Of a DNA stretch of 64,000 nt, positions 47,301 through 58,863 are shown in pieces; positions within the stretch are counted from its first letter, which is position 1, and each line of letters opens with the position of its first letter. The stretch covers positions 558,001 through 622,000 of the forward strand of contig JYIP02000009.1 of NCBI GenBank assembly GCA_001051155.2, written 5' to 3'. The stretch comes from Chrysoporthe austroafricana (Eukaryota > Ascomycota > Sordariomycetes > Diaporthales > Cryphonectriaceae). The notes under the pieces are model-generated. The model had not been told where the DNA came from, made no database searches, and saw only the letters and a program-made list of their open reading frames with translations. The position numbers and the translations under genes were made by a program.

Positions 47301-50238
47301 ACCCCACCGCCGACTGGCCACCCCCATCCCCGCCGAGACACTCCCTCCATGCGATGCAACGCCGCGCTGCAGCTACTCGGGTAGGGGGGGGCGGGCAGAG
47401 CACACGCGACTGGCTCACACCCTCCCCGGATGGCTCGGAGGCGGCTGTCTTTTTCCTTTGAATTCCGGCGAGCTCTGGGAAACTTTTACTTGGCTCTTTC
47501 GAGTGGGCTCACAGGTACAGAGTCCTGCTGAGCACGTTATGACATGTCACCGCAGTGCTGATGGGGGCCCTACGGAGATCTCATCGTCGATCGATGTTAT
47601 CTCTCGCGCGAGGCGTGATGCAGATCAGGCAAGCAAGCAAGCAAGCAAGTGCCGCCCGCAGCGATCGCCGCCCTTCTAGCTTAAATACCGTAAAAGATAA
47701 CCTTGCTTTGCCTGCGGGAACGGGGGACCCGCACCCCACCGACCTGCTGGCTGGCTGGCAGACCACTGAAGTCTATGACTCTGGGGCGTTGGGGCACGCT
47801 GGCTTGCTTATCGGTTCTGCGGTGGGCGGTTGCAGGGCACAGGAAGGGGAAAAAAAAACAATGTTGAGACCCAGCGGCCTCAATAAGCTCCAGCCATCGG
47901 CAGCCACTGGTCCCCTCTGCCCTCCTCGTCCCGCCTACGTCATTGTCGTCTCCTACCCAGTAACGCCGGTGCGCAGGTCGCCTACGGTGGGCCCTCCCCA
48001 TCGGGCACGGGCCTCGTCGAAGCGAAGCGCCTCGAGAAGTGCCCTCGAGTGACGATTACATTCAGCCAAGACCTCTCCTCTCCTCCCCCGACCCTGCCAG
48101 CTGCGTCGTCAGAGGAACGTGACGATCACCGCCGTGCCTGCGTTGCGTCCTCACCGCCCCCCGCAAGCCGCTGGGTCCCTCTCCCGGTCCCGGGCCGCTG
48201 GACGGTCTCGCGCGCCCCCGCCCCCCGGTGCCCGTGCTGCTGCCGTGTTGTGTCATCGTGCGCCAGTAGAGCGGCGCTGGGCGCTGCGACGCGGGATCTC
48301 CTCGGGTCGACTGGTCTTTGTTGGCGCGGCCCGGCAGTGGGAAGGAGGCGGCAGCTCTGCAGCAGCTCGGTCGCGGGCGGGAAACTGTGACTGGCTGCCT
48401 GTCTTCACGGCTAGGTTGGGTGAGGGATAACGGTGATATATCGACTAATGCTGATAGGACTGGGGATGTCTCCGTGGCTCCTCCACCGGAACGATCTAGA
48501 GAAGCGGGCCGGAACGCCATCTAGGAGGGGGATGCCTAGCCGGCTGCCCTGTGGTCGAGCGAGTGCTGGCCTGGGGCTGCGGTGCGTACTGCGCACGCGG
48601 GAGTGTGATGTGCGTGCCGGCCGCGTCGTTCCCATTCCCCTGGGACCCCGTCGGCGCGGGCTAGTGCTTGGGCCTCAGTCTGTGGGAGACGTGCGGGAGG
48701 AGGAGCAGGCAAAGCCTTAGTCCCAGCATGGCCGCGCGGTGCCCGTGCTCAGGGACGGCCTTGCTGGGTGTGTCTGGAGAACTCCATGGCCTCCGGGCTG
48801 ACGAGCTCTAGGGCCCTAGGCCGGGGCTCTGATGAAGGGTGCGTCTCCGTGCGGCCGCGGGTACGGATGGCCCTGCCCGGCGTTGCCTATGCGTCGCCGC
48901 CAGTCTCGGCCGGGCGAGGTTGGGTGTGCATGTTGACTTCGTCCTGGTTGAGTGGCAGACCAGGCCCCGGAAGGAGTGCCTCGGTTGGGGATATGCCTTG
49001 GTGAGGATGATGATCGATCTTCCTCTTTCTTTGTTTCTTTCTTTTTCTTTTTTCTTCCTCTTCCTTCCTTCATCCTCCCCCTTCTTCCTTCGTCTCTTCG
49101 ATTCCATTGACCTTTTCTACTCCACTGAGTCCGATAAGAGCGGCAGGAGCATGAACCTGCCGTCGCCCACAAGGTTTGATACTTTGGCTTGTCCATATAC
49201 GTAGGCTTGGCTGCCGTATGGGCTGATGGAGCTGGCAAGGTCACACACACTCGGGCTTGCCGAAAGGCTCTTTGCGAGAAGGGAGCGCGGGGACGGGATG
49301 CCAGTCGGAGGGAGGTATCGAGTCAACGTTGAGTGTATGAGGAGTGGATTTCAACAAATAGTGCCGACATTACATGGGCACGCATATTAGGCCTACGGAT
49401 GTAGACAGAAGTCGACGTTGAATATGAGCTATGAAAGCCTCTGGTCTTGTCTGTAGGGCTCGTAGCCATGCTACGTCACCTTTGTCCAAGGAAATATGAC
49501 AACCCAAGCAAGCACCTTGACGCTTCCAAATCAGATCGTCGACAGACGAACACAAACATACAACAGCCGAGATTCGCTAGTCGTGACCGACCTCTTACGA
49601 GCCGAGATAGGCGAGAGCGGGCGGATCGCCTGCTTCTCTCTCTCGGATATGGTCGTATATGTTGCAGATACGGTCCTCTGCTCACCACATAATGCATCAG
49701 ACAAGCCCTCGCCGGTCGGTGCAGACAAGGCCCCCCTCTCCTGTGCCACGATACTGTGCCTGGTCCTACCGCCTGCCGAATCACGCCTCCCTGTATGACC
49801 TCCCCTGGCCTTCTCACAGCCTAGACCGGCTCGGCAGATCGAGGGAGAGGGAACACGCGCGTGGACCACAGCGGTGCAGGACAGCGGCGAGGCGTATTGC
49901 TCTGGGCAGGACGCCCGACGGCACGGCTTTTATCTGCACGCCTGACCCCGTCAGCCCGGGCTGGCTCTGCTCTCCTTCCAAATGTCTTGTATTTGCCAGC
50001 TTTCCTGCCTGCTGAGAGCATACACAGTTCGTCGTCTCATCATGTGCTTTCTACATGGCTCCTAGGGGAGGGAGAATATCAAAACATCGCGCCGTCATAT
50101 GTGGCCAACCTGCCCAACAATGGATATCATGAAACGGGGTTCCCTCTTTGAAACGACAACCATCATCATCATCCTCCCACCACCACACGTGCCAGTCTAC
50201 CTCTGCTGCTCCCGCCGCGTGCCCCCCTCCCCGAGCCC
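43510..50238. other. 6.7-kb gene-free region
   Basis: The longest stretch without a supported gene. It includes a GT tract just upstream of AUR1 (43559-43579), the N-containing join at 44301, a GTCCAGC tandem run (about 45000-45030), a short GCAA run (about 47628-47648) and TTC/CTT-rich tracts (about 49020-49090). I saw no transposase, reverse transcriptase or tRNA signature. It could hold noncoding RNA or eroded elements, but nothing in it is supportable as a gene. Confidence 0.55.
44122..44470. other. Probable assembly artefact: second N-joined duplication at poly(A)
   Basis: This has the same layout as at 8.8-9.1 kb. A clean left flank leads to poly(A) at about 44185-44203. A noisy copy of the right flank follows (44204-44300, CGTCTTGCCTGCCTGG...), then N at 44301, a noisy copy of the left flank (44302-44335, TCACCCGGGGCTGGGG against clean TCACCCCGGGCCTGGG at 44137-44152), poly(A) to 44367 and the clean right flank. 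The noisy right copy matches 44369-44460. The true sequence probably has one A-tract. Confidence 0.8.
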
Positions 50239-51084
50239 TCACCTCTTCGGCGGCTGCCACAGGCCCTTGGACGTCTCCACCACCTTGTTCACCTCCATAC
50301 CCGGCCGCAGGCTCACGGGCACCTGGCTGGCGCTCAGCGGCGGGGCGTCGCTCATAGCGACGTCCTCGGTGGCGGGGCCGTCGCCCTGCTGCGTCCCGTA
50401 CCCGGAGTCGCGATCCCTCCTCGCCGCAGTGGTACCGGCGCCACCGCCGGGCCCCGAGACGCTGACGCCGCTGTCGGCCTTGGGGAGGGCGGGGGCGCCG
50501 CGGCCGGGCTCCTTGGAGCGGGCGCCGTCCATGAGGCCGGCGGCGTGCTGGCCCTCGCGCAGCTTATTTATGGCGCGGACGGTGTCGATGGCGGCGTGCA
50601 GGGTGCGGCGGGCGTTGAAGTTCTTCTTGACGGTGGGCAGCAGGTTGGCGCCCTTGTCGCCGTCGGCGCCGCCGCGGTAGCCGGCGACGAAGGGGTGCTG
50701 CAGGGCCTCGTGGGCGGTCATGCGGCGGGCGGGGTCGATGGTGAGGCACAGGCGGATGAACTCCTTGGCGGAGTCGGAGACGCCGCGCCAGTAGTCGGCG
50801 GGGGTGAAGCTGTAGTCGGCGTTGAGGATGGCCTGCATCTCCTCGAAGTCGCTGTCGCGGTCGAAGGGGGTGTACCCGCACAGCAGGAAGTAGGTGATGA
50901 CGCCCAGCGCCCAGATGTCGACAGGCTTGCCGTGGCCCGTCTTCTTGAAGATCTCGGGCGCCATGTAGCCCGGGGTGCCGCAGGTGGTGGTCAGCACGTG
51001 GAACTGCTCCTCGTCCATGACGCGCGACAGGCCGAAGTCGGCGATGAGCAGGTCGGCGTTGTCCTCGGGCGTGCGGAAGAGCAG

Positions 51085-51118
<34 letters not shown>

Positions 51119-51717
51119 TGGTCGTGCAGGTAGGCGACGGCCGACAGCGTGGCGCGCACGAGGTCCGCCGCGTCGGCCTCGTAGTAGGAGCCCTTGCGGC
51201 AGATGCGGTCGAAGAGCTCGCCGCCCAGCGCGAGGTCCGTGACCAGGTAGAGGTTGTTCATGGTCTCGAAGTAGTCGACGAGGGTGAGGATGTTCTGGTG
51301 GCCCATGGAGACCTTCTTGAGGACGGCGATCTCATTGCGCACCTGCGCGGCGGGGAAACGGACAAGACAAGCGGTCAGTATTCTTCTTCTTCTTCTTCTT
51401 CCTCTTCTTCGTCGTCTTCTTCTTCTTCCTCCCCTTCCTCGTCACGGCTCCCGGGTGAGAGCAGCAGCGAGAAGAGGGATTGGAAGGGCGAGGGTGGGGA
51501 TTGAGGGAGGAGGATGTCACACCATGTGTTCTCTTCCTGCCATTAACCTCTTGTTGATCACCTTGGCGGCATAGTACCGTCCAGTGTCGATGTGTACGCA
51601 TTCCTTGACCACCGAGTACGACCCTGCCCCCAGCGTCTTGCCGACCTTATACCGGCATGGTTGTATCTGGGGCTGCTGGCCGCCGTTGGCACCGGCCTGT
51701 TGGACAGCGGCAGCCAT
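50239..51717 (-). CDS. Ca2+/calmodulin-dependent protein kinase
   Basis: Two exons (51717-51523 and 51342-50239) around a 180-bp intron (GTGTGA..GCGCAG, phase 0) give 432 residues. The Gly-rich loop is LGAGSYSVVKE (29-39). The ATP-anchoring Lys52 is in YAAKVI. The catalytic loop is HRDLKPEN with Asp146 and the metal-binding DFG has Asp167. The activation loop LTTTCGTPGYMAPE carries the Thr normally phosphorylated by a CaM-kinase kinase. GMGHQNI-type spacing and the substrate lobe match the CaMK1/CMK group. After the kinase domain, NFNARRTLHAAIDTVRAINK is a basic amphipathic helix fitting the autoinhibitory/calmodulin-binding segment. The remaining tail is disordered. Known: such kinases mediate calcium signalling in growth and stress. 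The intron contains a purine-rich repeat. Confidence 0.94.
51376..51432. repeat. TTC/GAA triplet repeat inside the kinase intron
   Basis: Imperfect TTC runs with CTC and GTC interruptions. On the gene's coding strand this is a GAA-rich purine tract near the 3' end of the intron, 30-90 bp upstream of the acceptor. Confidence 0.85.
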
Positions 51718-53081
51718 TGTCGCTTCGCCGTCGGGTGTTGTCCTTGGTCCTTGGTCCTCTGGGGGGGAGGGGGGATCGAGGGCCGTGGGCGAGAAGGAGG
51801 GGGAGGAGGAGTCGGGGTGTCGTGGGCGGAGGATGAGCTCTGTCTGGGCCGTCGCCCCGCTATCGCAGCCGAGTCGTCGTCAGGCGGCTATCGGGGTCCT
51901 GGTTGTCGAGTCTAAGCGTGGGATTGCAACGGACAAAGGGCCTGGCGGCGGTGTGTGTGGGTGGTTGGGTGGGCGGCCGCACGCAGGCGAACTCTAGAGA
52001 ATGGCTTTGTTCTGTCCGCGGTATTTGTGTGCGGTTTTTTCTCTTTTTTCTCTTTCTCTCTCTTCCTTCTTCTCTCTCCCTCAATCCGGTGTGTTGGGCA
52101 CGGCAACCTGGAGATGAAGGGACAGAAAACTGACAGTCCGGGGTCTCTCTGCTGCGGGAGATAAGTGAAGTGGCCTGGCCAGGAGGTGGTGGGTCGCGCG
52201 TTCTCCGTATTATTTACCCCAGGCTGCCCAGGACACCTGAGCGAAGCAGTGGGAGTGGGCAGCTGGTGGGTAAGCCAGTCTGAGGTTGGTGCATGCCTCG
52301 TGCAGGCTGTCGTGGTCTGAAACAGCGTCTGGGTCTGTCTCGGTGGGACAGCAATGCCAGACGGGCGAGGAGGCTCGAGGCGGCTTCGAGGACAGACGTG
52401 TGCGTGGGAGAGCGAGAGAGTGAGATCGTCGGCGGCGGGAATACTAGTTTGTTACTACAGCACGTCGAGACGGAGGCGGCGATCGATCCTGCGCGGTGTC
52501 GCGCAGGATTGGAGGTAGGCACCTGGGCACGTCGCCCGTCAGCCGCAGGACTACGACCCTGGCAGGCCTAGTACGCAGTAGGTCCCCAGCACGCCCAGCG
52601 CCCAGCACACCCAGCGCCCAGCAGGGCCTGCCCCTCACCATGTATCGTCGGCGCCTGATTGGCCCGCTGCCGACCTGCCTCGGACGCCGTGCTACACCAC
52701 ACGTGCATGGGCGCCGTGGCAGATTGCCAGGCATGAAAGTCTCTGCATCAGCTGATCGCCAGCCAGGCTCGGTCCTGGGCCGCTGCTTCATTTCGTTTCT
52801 ACGGCATCCCCAGGCTGCACCGCGAAAAGTTTTCCCGGCGGTCCTCAGTCCGCCGTTGGGCCTAAGCCCTACTACCCCTGAGACTATTCTCCAGAGCTGT
52901 CATCCTAGCGCTGTGCCTGACCGGTGACCCTCTCGCCCTAGAAGTAACCCCACGGGCGGGATAAGCATTGCGGCCCGACCAACTGAGCCACCGGGCCAAG
53001 AGTCTAGGCTGAGAGCGCGTGCGCGAGAGGGAGAGGGAGAGGGAGGGAGGCAGCCTGACGCGCATCGGGCAGGCAGCCTCT
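51718..53081. other. Intergenic: kinase promoter and PTH4 3' side
   Basis: No supported gene in 1.36 kb. A pyrimidine-rich tract (52035-52080) lies about 330 bp upstream of the kinase start. Tandem CCCAGCGCCCAGCAC-type units occur at 52583-52624. A tRNA A-box-like string at about 52975-52995 (minus strand) is discussed under rejected items. Confidence 0.5.
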
Positions 53082-53853
53082 CTAGAAGTCGCCCCTCCTG
53101 GCCTGCTTCTTGGAGCTCTGGAACTTCTTCGACTTGAGCCTCGCCTCGCGGGACGACCTCTCCCTGCCGTAACCTTAGCACGTGTTTCGAGGGGCGCGGG
53201 GGGGGGGGAGTGTATGAAAGGTGAACACTTACAGGCCCTGGTGCTTCCGCCTCTTCTCGGCGCTCGTGTCGCCGGGCACGGCGTCGCTGTACATCCTGTG
53301 CAGCTCCTCGAGCAGCTTGGCCCTGTTCTCCGCGACGTTGGCGTCCCGGTCACGCGACGTCTGCGCCTGGAAGGCGAGGCTGTCCTTGTTCCGGACGTAG
53401 TGCTTGGACTCGCGCAGGGGGGCGTGCATCAGCTTGGGCAGGACCGCGGTGAGCTCCGAGACGGTCCAGCTCGTGATGGCCTTGCTCTCCGTCCTGGGGG
53501 GGTTGCGGGGGGGCTTGGTGTCAACTGCCGCGACGCACACACAGGCTCGCTCCCCGCCCGCTGCAGGGGATCGATCGGGAGGGGGAGGCGACGTACTTGT
53601 TCACGTGCTGCCCGCCGGGGCCGCTCGACCGGGCGAACGTCGTGGTGCCCCTGGGGAGCGAGGCCTCGCTGGCGCCCTGCCGCCATCTCCGTGCCTCGGC
53701 CAGGTCTGCAGGGTCGAAGGCGGCCTCGAAGGCCTGGAACCGGGCCAGCCTCCTCCACGGCGCCAGCTGGACGGGCGCGACGGGCGCGACGGGCGCGAGG
53801 GGTCGGTATCGGTAGATGAGACCGGGCAGTCTCATCGTGGAAGGACTGGTCAT
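53082..53853 (-). CDS. PTH4: Mitochondrial GGQ-domain peptidyl-tRNA hydrolase (PTH4/ICT1 type)
   Basis: Three exons (53853-53597, 53493-53233, 53163-53082) with introns of 103 and 69 bp give 199 residues. The Arg/Pro-rich N-terminus without acidic residues suggests mitochondrial import. The release-factor domain is complete: SSGPGGQHVNK with the GGQ at 80-82, then TESKAITSW and a C-terminal basic tail (EARLKSKKFQSSKKQARR) typical of the ICT1/Pth4 branch. The first donor (GTACGT) splits the codon for the Lys after GGQHVN. Known: these small proteins lack codon-recognition domains and hydrolyse peptidyl-tRNA on stalled mitochondrial ribosomes. The ATG 18 bases downstream (MRLPGL) is a possible alternative start. 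It is divergent from NAB3. Confidence 0.9.
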
Positions 53854-54595
53854 GGTGGGGTCATCCTAAGAGCCAGCCCAGCCCAGCTCGGATCAGATCA
53901 GATCAGGTCTGCCTCAGGCCGGATCCGATGTGCTTGATGGTGAGGGACGCGCCTGCGCCTGAAGCTTCACCAGCGCCGCACCCCATAGCGCTATAGGAAC
54001 TACCGTACCACGTCGTACATAGCCCCAGGCTTAGTCATGCAATTACAATGTGAAAAAGCTTGAGGCTGATGGCCGGACGGCGCTTGGCCTGTTAGAGTCT
54101 AGCCTGGACGCCTGCCCGCCGCCTGCCCTGCTCTGCTCTCTTGTGCTTTTCACAGCTGCTGCCCACGGCGTCCCTCCTCCGTCGTCATACGCCCTCCAGC
54201 ATCCTCCTTCCTTTGTTCCACCTCCCTTCACGCCTCACCACTCCTCTCCTCGACGCGTCGACCCTGTTCCGTCCCACCCTTGTGCTGTAATTTGTGAGAT
54301 CTGACACATCCTCAAGGCCATCCTCGTCAACAAAGTCCTTGTGTGCCCGCACTCGGCCTCGAGCAGCAGCGTCCCCTCCCCCAACCTCGGTGCAAAACTC
54401 TTCTTCATCAACACGCCGCAGCCTCACCATCTGGTCCCCAGCCCCCCCTCTTCTCTTGTCTTCTCCCCTCTCCTCCTCTGCCCCCCTCAACCTGACAGGG
54501 TGCCAGCCCGTCCAGACCCTTTTGCTGGCCACGATGAGACTGTCCTGGCGCCAGTAGCCAACACACAGCCTCGCCCGCCAGCCGTTGGTCCACTT
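53854..54595. promoter_or_regulatory. Divergent intergenic region, PTH4 / NAB3
   Basis: 742 bp. The NAB3 side (about 54110-54500) is strongly pyrimidine-rich, as expected for a fungal 5' UTR, and may contain a 5' UTR intron. No gene seen. Confidence 0.5.
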
Positions 54596-57469
54596 ATGAC
54601 GGACGAGCATCCCGAAGTCGTGGCAGCCGCCAACCTCAGCCCCGTCTCGCCCCGTCCGCTCTATAACACGTACGCCCTACCGCAGGTTCTCCCCGAGCTC
54701 CAGGACCAGGCCGAGAACCCAGACGTAGTCCCCCTCCAGCCCACCACCTTCCGCACAGCCGCCGCAGCCATGGCGACCGAGCCGGAACAGACCGACCCCG
54801 TCAGCGAGACCCTCGCGGTGGGGCCGTCCGACCTTGATGCGGCTGCCGCCGCCGCCGCCGCCGAGTCCGACGACGACGATGACGACGACGCCAGCATCGC
54901 CGACAACGAGAGCTTCGAATACAGCGACGGCCAGGACGACGGAGACGGCCAGTCGCAGGAAGGCGCGCAGCAGGACGCGCCGCAGGACGCCGCCGATGAC
55001 TATGCGAGAACCTTTGATTCTCCCGGGCAGGAGCAGCGAGCCGAGGCCGGGTCCGGCAGCGCGGAGGGACAGGATCAGCAGCCGCCTCAGGACTTTATAT
55101 CAGATGCGCCAGAATCCATGATCATTCCCGAGCAACCTGACCAGCCTGATGCCGTGCCGGCGCCGTCGCCTCCAGCCCAACCTGTTGCCGCTGATGCCCA
55201 CGCCCCCAGCCCTGTCGCCGCCCTCGCCCAAGACGCCAGCGCCCCCGGGCCCATCGAGAACGGCGGCGAGCCCACCCCAGCCGCCCGAGACGCCCTGCCA
55301 GATGCCACCGCTCCCGCGTCGCCTCCCGCCCAGCAGGCGGCGCTGTCTCGCCCGTCCAAGATAGAGCCCGATGCCCAGCCTGCGGAGGCGGCCGCCAAGC
55401 AAGAAGAACAAGAACAAGAAGCAGAGACCGACGTCCAGCCCAAGAACGAGGACGTCGAGATGACCACGGACAGTCCTCCCGATGCCACTTCCCTTGATAT
55501 CCAGAGGCTCGTCGATGAGATCACTGCCAAGGCCGAGGCCAGCGACCAGCCGCCACCGCCAGCCAAGCCTGCCACCCTTCAGTCCACCACGCCATCCCCC
55601 ACGGATGTAGACCTGTCTTCTCTGCCCCCCAAGCCTGCTCTGACCCAGGAGCAGTCCAAGCAGACGTTCTCGCCGGCCACCTACCACCATGCCTCTCTGC
55701 CCAGCGCTCCCAACTTTGCCACACCTGCCAGCGGGCCTCCTCAGTCTTCCTTTGCCAGCAGCAGTGCCCCGGGCATGCCTCAGTCCCAGACCTTCAGTGC
55801 CACCCCTCCCTTTGCATCCTATCCAAACGCCTTCCCGCCTGGCACCGCTCCGCAGAAAGCGCCTGGGCAGGACGGCCCCGGGCTGCAGCAGACGTACGAA
55901 GAGTTTCTCGCGGACGAGAGAAAGCACATGGCCGAGGCCAAGTGGGAGCGCTTTCCCGAGGGGTCTCGGATCTTCATCGGTATGTATTGCGCCCTCCCCT
56001 CCCCCCTCTAGCACACCCGGGGCTTCTGGGCTGACAAGAAGCACAGGTAATCTGTCCCAGGAGCGGGTCTCGAAGAGGGACGTCTTCGAGCTGTTCTATC
56101 GGCACGGCCGGCTCGCACAGATCTCCCTCAAGTCTGCGTATGGCTTCGTCCAGTACCACACCGTTGCTGATGCGCAGTCCGCGATGAATGCCCTCCAGGG
56201 GGCCGAGGTCAAGGGCCGGAAGATCAGTAAGTCCTTTCCGCGCACCGAGGTCGCTGCGGCGCGAGCTGACACCTGCCAGATCTGGAGATCTCCAGAACCC
56301 AGAAGACCAAGAAGGACCGCGACCACTCGCCGGCAGGGGAGCGGAGGAGCCGAGGTGGCCGCAACGCGGACCGCAACGGCGATCGGTACGACGGACGTGC
56401 TGCCGCTTCGCGCCGGGATGAGTTCCGCCCGGGACGGTCCCCCTCGCCGAGGCGACGGGACCACCGCGGAAGGCAGGATGGCTATAACAGAGACAGCGCC
56501 CATCACGACGCGTACAGCCGCAAGCGCTCGCGGTCTCCTGACCCGTACCCGCGGCACGACTCGTATCGGCGTCGGAGCCCGAGCCCGTACGGACGCAGCC
56601 GCCAGGAGGCTGACCAGCTCGACATTCCCCGTCGGTACGGCGGTGATGTGCCCGACGTGCAGATCCTGCTGATGCAGGAGGTCCACAACGACTTTGTCGA
56701 CTGGGTGCAGCGGGCCTTCTGGGAGCTCCAACTGAAGACGAACGCCATGTTCCTGAACCCCCGCTTCCCCCGGGACGCGGTCATCCAGCGACAGGTGCTG
56801 GAGGGCGTCCACGGCGTGGTGGAGCTGGACATGCGGGCCCAGAGCACGGCCAAGATCTCGCTCCAGGTGTTCGACCGGTCTGCTGGTAATAACGTCCGAT
56901 TCGACCAATACCAGGAGCTGGATCCCCCGATCGCGGCCCAGCTTGTCGCCCGAACGAAGGGGTCTGCCGCGCAGCAGCCAGCCTACCCCCCACAACCACA
57001 ACCTGGCTACCCGGCCCAGCCCTACGGAGCGCCGGCGGCCTACCCAGCGTACCAGCAGCCGCCGCCGCCGCAGCAGCCGCCCGCCGCGGCGCCAGACCTG
57101 ACGAGCCTCGTCGGCCAGCTCAGCCAGATGCCCAACGTCGACAACTCGACGCTGCAGTCGATCCTCGCCTCGCTCCAGCAGCCGGCGCCTGCCCCCCACA
57201 CGCCCGGCATGGGCCACCACCCCTCCCACCACGCACCCCCGCCTCCCGCCGCGCCGCCCTCGCAGATGGACCTGAACGCGCTCATCAGCAACATCTCCGC
57301 GGCCTCGGCCAACACCTCCGGCCAGCCCGCCCTGGCCATGGCCGGCTACCCGGCCCCGCCCTACCAGCAGGGCGGCAACCGTGGGCCGCCGCCGCCCGTC
57401 GCGGGCTCGTCCGACCCGGCGCGCGACGTCGAGAACATCATGGCTACGCTTGCGCGGTACCGGCAGTAG
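54596..57469 (+). CDS. NAB3: RNA-binding protein Nab3 (Nrd1-Nab3-Sen1 termination)
   Basis: Three exons (54596-55979, 56047-56226, 56280-57469) with 67- and 53-bp introns give 917 residues. The first ~440 residues are acidic, Gln/Pro/Ala-rich and disordered. A single RRM spans about 456-525: RNP2 is RIFIGNL, split by intron 1, and RNP1 is SAYGFVQY (491-498). An Arg/Ser/Asp-rich segment follows, then the conserved block DVQILLMQEVHNDFVDWV and AQLVARTKG, and a Pro/Gln/Ala-rich tail ending DVENIMATLARYRQ, the helix expected to mediate self-assembly. Known: Nab3 binds UCUU-like RNA and, with Nrd1 and Sen1, terminates noncoding transcription. A start at an in-frame ATG (54769) is possible. Intron placement within the RRM is supported by frame continuity. 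Confidence 0.92.
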
Positions 57470-57504
57470 AGTGTGCTGCAACTGACCTGGGTACCATGAT
57501 GATT

Positions 57505-57549
57505 GGCTGGGCTGGGCTGGGCTGGGCTGGGCTGGGCTGGGCTGGGCTT
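57505..57549. repeat. (GGGCT)n pentanucleotide repeat
   Basis: About eight GGGCT units directly downstream of the NAB3 stop, so probably in its 3' UTR. A short related run occurs at 12930-12955. Confidence 0.9.
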
Positions 57550-57588
57550 GGGCTTGGGCTATATTGGCCCCGACGCTGTCTGGGGGTG

Positions 57589-57618
57589 TGCGTGCGTGCG
57601 TGCGTGCGTGCGTGCGTG
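57589..57618. repeat. (GTGC)n tetranucleotide repeat
   Basis: About seven GTGC units, the reverse complement of the GCAC tract at 13.9 kb. Confidence 0.9.
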
Positions 57619-58863
57619 TGCACCCGGTTTATGGCAGCCGTTCTGGCGCGCCTGGTGGTGCCCAACGGCGACCTTCCTCTGGCCGGTCTTGTGTGGAGGG
57701 GGAGTGCTTGGCGTTTTGATGAAGAGCGGCCGCTGATTTTCGTGTATCGACCGTGGTTGCGGGAAGTAACGGGCGGGTCTGGAGGATGGGGGCATGGTGC
57801 TCACATCCCCGCGACAGACGGCCCCGGGCGAGGAAAAAAAGCCAGAGATCCCCCAACAAAACTGCCCGCTCCCATCGTGGAGCGGCAGGGGCTGCGCAAC
57901 TGGCTGACACCCCCTCCCCCCTCTTTTTATAATGATACATGTACTTAGAATCAACGGTCCAGAGGATAGAAGCCTAATTCACCTGATGTGCTTTCCCCGA
58001 ACCCCGGGCCTTTTTTTGGCCACGTGAACGCCTCGGGACTTCTGAAAGTTGTCTATGGTTGTGGTGGTTGTGGTGGTTGTGCTGTGCCGGCCGGGACGTG
58101 TCGAGTGCGTGCTCGCTTGGGATTCTTGCGCTAGAAGGTAGTAGTCCTTTAAAGGATGTGGAATGTGCGTGCTCTCGGGGAACGGCGATCGCTCTGAGAC
58201 GACGACGGCCTGCCGTCACAACAGCTGATACGTATTAGGACTCGCTTCGATCTGATGCTGGCGAGCTCCTCAGCATGCCTACATACACCGTGAGCACTAT
58301 GGAAATCAACACCGCCCGGGGGGGGGTATAGAGGATGTTCTTAGAGGAAGGCGGCGGCTTCTCGGAGGCCTTGATGAAGGGATCCGGCAAGCCAGCCTCG
58401 TTGGAGCGTGACAATCCTCGAGTGCGGGTCTAGCGGATCTAACACCAGCATGGCAGGCTCTACTGAGGCCGACGAGGCCAGGTCGAGTAGCCCTCTTATC
58501 CCATTGTCTACCCGCGGGCTCAGTCAACCTGATGTCTAGACTGGTGGTCTTCCGGGTGTATTTGCGGTGCCTCTAGCTGACTTGGAGTATCTGGCTCGCG
58601 ATCTGGGACAACATGCCGGGGGACGCTCTCACTATAGTGCCCTGGCTCGTCGCCCTTGCGCTGGCTGGCCGCTTTCCTGAGGCGAGAGTGGTCTTTTTTA
58701 TATTTCTACACGATGACCGGCTATCGTAACGACAGCTCTAGCACACCTAATAACGCCAAGATATGCTTACATGCCTCCCATCCTCTAAACGACCAACCCA
58801 GAGCCCCCCCCCCCCTCAAGCCCGACAGAAACAGCACTAAGAAACCAGCCAGCACAGCCACCC

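Larger units (their letters stand above)
57470..58863. other. Intergenic between convergent NAB3 and LETM1 genes
   Basis: 1.4 kb without a supported gene. The NAB3 side starts with a GGGCT pentanucleotide tract and a GTGC tetranucleotide tract, listed separately. GGTTGTGGT units occur near 58055-58080. Confidence 0.55.

Noticed and set aside
52930..53000. tRNA-like sequence on the minus strand (TGGCTCAGTTGG A-box)
   Set aside because: The A-box and a D-arm can be drawn, but there is no B-box (GTTCGA), no T-arm and only a partial acceptor stem.
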